DNA from: Verrucomicrobiales bacterium
Lineage (GTDB): Bacteria > Verrucomicrobiota > Verrucomicrobiia > Limisphaerales > UBA9464
DNA length: 7,460 bases
Assembly (NCBI GenBank): GCA_003445095.1
Contig: DLVS01000116.1
Span: 1-7,460, forward strand
Direction of reading: 5' to 3'
In this document: in pieces, positions 4,790 to 7,460 of the stretch
How the letters are laid out: each line of letters starts with the position of its first letter
Position numbering within the stretch: position 1 is the stretch's first letter
Translations under genes and position numbers: made by a program
The notes under the pieces: model-generated
Told to the model about the DNA's origin: nothing
Seen by the model: only the letters and a program-made list of their open reading frames with translations
The model's database searches: none

Positions 4790-7411
4790 TTGCCTGCCAA
4801 TCCCAAGACTCTGCACTCCGACCGGCCGATGACTCTCTACGACCAACTCACGCGGGCGACCTCGCTGACCAACGACGCATTGTTGGGAGGCTTCCTCGAC
4901 TATACCTCAGCTCAAGGACTGTCGCTCTATCCCGCCCAGGAAGAGGCGATTCTGGAGTTGTTCGAGAATAAGAACGTCATTCTCAACACGCCGACTGGAT
5001 CAGGTAAATCCCTGGTGGCCGCAGCGCTCCATTTCCAGTCCGTCGCTCAGGGGCGTCGCTCTGTTTACACGTGTCCGATTAAAGCGCTCGTGAACGAGAA
5101 GTGGCTCGCCCTCTGCCGAGAGTTCGGGGCGGACAATGTTGGTTTGGCGACGGGCGATGCCACGGTCAATCACGACGCCCCGATCTTGTGCTGTACCGCG
5201 GAGATTCTCGCCAACATCGCCTTGCGCGACGGACCAGCCGCCCGAGTTCACGACGTGGTCATGGACGAATTCCACTACTATTCCGACCGTGACCGTGGGG
5301 TCGCCTGGCAGATTCCGTTGCTCACTCTTCCCCAAAGCCGGTTCTTGCTGATGTCGGCAACGCTCGGGGACACCGCCTTTTTTGCGGATGGCCTGACCCG
5401 CCTCAATGGTCGCGAGACCGTGACCGTGAAATCCGCGATCCGGCCAGTTCCCCTCGAATTCTCCTACGCCGAGACCGCGTTGGCTCAGACGCTGGAACAG
5501 TTGATCTCCGATGGCAAAGCCCCGGTGTACGTCGTGCACTTCACCCAGGCGGACGCTGCCCAAAGCGCTCAAGATTTCACCAGCATCAATGTAGCCTCGC
5601 GGGAAGAAAAATCCGCGATCACGTCCGCGTTGGAAGGGTTCAAGTTTAGCAGTCCGTATGGTCCCGAGCTCAGGAAGTGGTTGCGGCATGGCATTGGACT
5701 TCATCATGCCGGCTTGCTCCCGAAGTATCGCATACTCGTCGAGCAGTTGGCTCAGCGAGGCTTGCTCAAGGTCATCTGCGGCACCGATACCTTGGGCGTC
5801 GGCATCAATGTGCCGATTCGAACTGTGCTCTTCACGCAATTGTGCAAGTTCGATGGACAGAAAGTGGGCATTCTCAACGTGCGGGATTTCCACCAGATTG
5901 CCGGGCGGGCCGGACGCAAAGGCTTCGACTCGGTGGGCTGGGTTGTGGTTCAGGCTCCCGAACATGTGATCGAAAATCTTAAACTTGAAGCCAAGGCGCA
6001 GCGCGACGGGAGGAAGGTCGTGAAGCGCCAACCGCCCGATAGAAACTTCGTCAACTGGGACAAGAAGACCTTCGAACGTTTGCAGACCGCACCGCCCGAA
6101 CGGCTCACGTCCCGCTTCCAAGTCACTCACGCGATGCTTCTGAATGTCCTGGGACGGCCCGGCGACGGCTGCGCCGCGATGCGGGAACTGATTCGCGCCA
6201 GTCACGAGTCGCCTCAACAGAAGAAACTTCACAACCGTCGAGGCTGGCAGTTGTTCCGCTCGCTCGTGGATCGCCAAATCATCGAAATCCAAAAGCCGAC
6301 GGCCGAGGAGCCCCACTCCGCCCGCTTGCGAGTCAACGTCACTTTGCCGGAAGACTTTTCGCTCGACCAGGCACTGTCTCTTTTCCTCCTGGACTCCCTC
6401 CCGCTGCTGGACCCCGAGGCGGCCGACTACGCGCTGGATGTCATCACCTTGGCCGAAGCGATTCTCGAGGACCCGGATGTGATCCTCCGGGCTCAGCTCA
6501 ATCGATTGAAGTCGCAGAAAATCGCCGAGCTCAAAGCCCAAGGCATGGAGTACGATCAGCGAATGGAGGAACTGGAGAAGCTGGAATACCCGAAGCCCCG
6601 CCGTGAGTTCATCTACGAAACCTTCAATGCTTGGGCAGCGAAACACCCGTGGGTGGGGCAAGAGAACATCCGTCCGAAATCCATCGCTCGCGAAATGTTC
6701 GAGGAGTTCCGTTCGTTTGCGGACTACATCAAAATCTATGAGCTCCAACGAGCCGAGGGCGTGCTCTTGCGGCACTTGAATAGTGTGTACAAAGTGTTGG
6801 CGCAGACGGTGCCGGACGCAGCCAAGACTGACGGAGTCCGCGAAATGGAACAGTACCTCCGGGCCCTATTGCGCCAGGTCGATTCCAGCCTCCTGGATGA
6901 ATGGGAACGCCTCCGCGACCCAAACTATCAACCGACGACTGCCTCAACCACCGAGCTTCGTCCACCCGGCGCCGAAGAAGCCGCTCAAGACGTCACCCGT
7001 GATTTGAAAGCATTTACCGCGGCAATTCGGGCCAAGATTTTTCTCTTCCTCCGAGCGTGGTCCGATGCTGACTTTGACGCGGCGATCTCTGTCCTTCCAT
7101 CCGTCCTAACTTCGGTCGGCGGAGCAGAACCGGGAGATGGGGAAGAGCCAATGGAACTCGAAAACCTAAGACTTGCCCGGGATCGCTATCTCGCAAACCA
7201 CATCCGCCTATGCCTCGATCCGGAAGCGAGAAATGCCCGGCATACCTATGTGATCCCTTCAGAAGACCGCAAAACCTGGAGAGTACAACAGGTCCTTACT
7301 GACCCCGACGGCGATAACGATTGGATAGCCGATTTTCTTGTCGATCTGGCAGCCTCGCGAGCGACGAAGGAACCCGTTCTTCGGTTGTTACGGGTAGCAC
7401 CGGTCGCATGA
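4790..7411 (+). CDS. Ski2-like DEAD/DEAH-box helicase with DUF3516-like C-terminus
   Basis: An 873-residue ATP-dependent superfamily 2 helicase, expected in the cytoplasm and acting on RNA or other nucleic acid. Motifs in order: YPAQEEA (47-53, Q-motif-like), Walker A TPTGSGKS (67-74), [10 protein letters not shown] (96-105, motif Ia of the Ski2 type), TGD (121-123), CTAEIL (135-140), Walker B DEFH (159-162), SATLG (189-193), VYVVHFTQ (246-253), HHAGLLP (305-311, typical of Ski2-like enzymes), [12 protein letters not shown] (331-342, motif V) and [13 protein letters not shown] (368-380, motif VI). All ATPase residues are present. Residues about 400-873 lack Ski2 arch or zinc features that I can recognise and fit the size and position of the DUF3516 region found in bacterial, mainly actinobacterial, helicases; this assignment is from memory. 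It contains a charged helical stretch (about 560-605) and Pro/Thr- and Gly/Glu-rich linkers (about 708-725 and 780-790). The TTG start is chosen because GAGGGAG precedes it at good spacing; Met14 at 4829 is the alternative. It stands alone on its strand with a 297-base leader region. Confidence 0.92.
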   Translation: MPANPKTLHSDRPMTLYDQLTRATSLTNDALLGGFLDYTSAQGLSLYPAQEEAILELFENKNVILNTPTGSGKSLVAAALHFQSVAQGRRSVYTCPIKALVNEKWLALCREFGADNVGLATGDATVNHDAPILCCTAEILANIALRDGPAARVHDVVMDEFHYYSDRDRGVAWQIPLLTLPQSRFLLMSATLGDTAFFADGLTRLNGRETVTVKSAIRPVPLEFSYAETALAQTLEQLISDGKAPVYVVHFTQADAAQSAQDFTSINVASREEKSAITSALEGFKFSSPYGPELRKWLRHGIGLHHAGLLPKYRILVEQLAQRGLLKVICGTDTLGVGINVPIRTVLFTQLCKFDGQKVGILNVRDFHQIAGRAGRKGFDSVGWVVVQAPEHVIENLKLEAKAQRDGRKVVKRQPPDRNFVNWDKKTFERLQTAPPERLTSRFQVTHAMLLNVLGRPGDGCAAMRELIRASHESPQQKKLHNRRGWQLFRSLVDRQIIEIQKPTAEEPHSARLRVNVTLPEDFSLDQALSLFLLDSLPLLDPEAADYALDVITLAEAILEDPDVILRAQLNRLKSQKIAELKAQGMEYDQRMEELEKLEYPKPRREFIYETFNAWAAKHPWVGQENIRPKSIAREMFEEFRSFADYIKIYELQRAEGVLLRHLNSVYKVLAQTVPDAAKTDGVREMEQYLRALLRQVDSSLLDEWERLRDPNYQPTTASTTELRPPGAEEAAQDVTRDLKAFTAAIRAKIFLFLRAWSDADFDAAISVLPSVLTSVGGAEPGDGEEPMELENLRLARDRYLANHIRLCLDPEARNARHTYVIPSEDRKTWRVQQVLTDPDGDNDWIADFLVDLAASRATKEPVLRLLRVAPVA

Positions 7412-7460
7412 ACCAAACCTGCGGGTCAGTTTTTCTGGTGGGCCATCGGCACATGAATAT
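7408..7460 (+). CDS. Possible start of next gene (partial)
   Basis: An ATG overlaps the helicase stop codon as ATGA and opens a frame ([17 protein letters not shown]...) that runs off the window end. Four-base overlaps of this kind are common between cotranslated genes. However, only 17 codons are visible, the ribosome binding site is weak, and the peptide is not recognisable. It may be chance. Confidence 0.2.
   Translation, partial: MNQTCGSVFLVGHRHMN

Noticed and set aside
5000..6775. 591-codon open frame on the minus strand opposite the helicase
   Set aside because: It is fully antisense to a helicase with every motif intact. Its product has no recognisable domain and reads as a reverse-complement shadow of GC-rich codons.
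1..7460. Defence island, mobile element or CRISPR reading of the window
   Set aside because: The helicase is a stand-alone Ski2-like enzyme. There is no nuclease, methylase, transposase, integrase or spaced repeat array.

Overview
The window is GC-rich (about 60% by eye) bacterial chromosome. It carries five convincing protein genes and two gene-poor stretches, with no RNA gene, transposase, phage gene or CRISPR array. The gene families, the style of the proteins and the degenerate interspersed motifs between genes remind me of Verrucomicrobiota, most likely the Pedosphaera/Limisphaerales side (old subdivision 3). That placement is recognition without a search, so it is tentative.

Layout. 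Positions 1-367 contain no gene but hold several degenerate repeat-like motifs. Positions 368-4492 hold four genes, all on the minus strand. In transcription order they are a major facilitator superfamily (MFS) transporter of FHS/FucP-like type (2861-4492), an exported DUF362-family protein (1626-2705), a pterin-4a-carbinolamine dehydratase (1289-1576), and a two-span membrane protein whose C-terminal half looks like the nucleotide exchange factor GrpE (368-1255). The last three are separated by only 49 and 33 bases and may form one transcript. Positions 4493-4789 are the divergent intergenic region, which contains a strong hairpin. Positions 4790-7411 encode a Ski2-like DEAD/DEAH helicase with a large C-terminal DUF3516-like region, on the plus strand and starting at TTG behind a good ribosome binding site. 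A reading frame that may be the next gene begins at 7408, overlapping the helicase stop codon as ATGA, and runs off the end.

How the genes fit together. No single pathway links them. The transporter would import a small solute, probably a sugar or related compound. The dehydratase recycles or proofreads pterins. The DUF362 protein is probably periplasmic and of unknown role. The GrpE-like protein may act on an Hsp70-type chaperone at the membrane. The helicase is a stand-alone RNA or nucleic-acid remodelling ATPase. The least ordinary items are the membrane-anchored GrpE-like protein and the repeat-like motifs in the gene-free stretch at 1-367. I see no convincing new multi-gene system.
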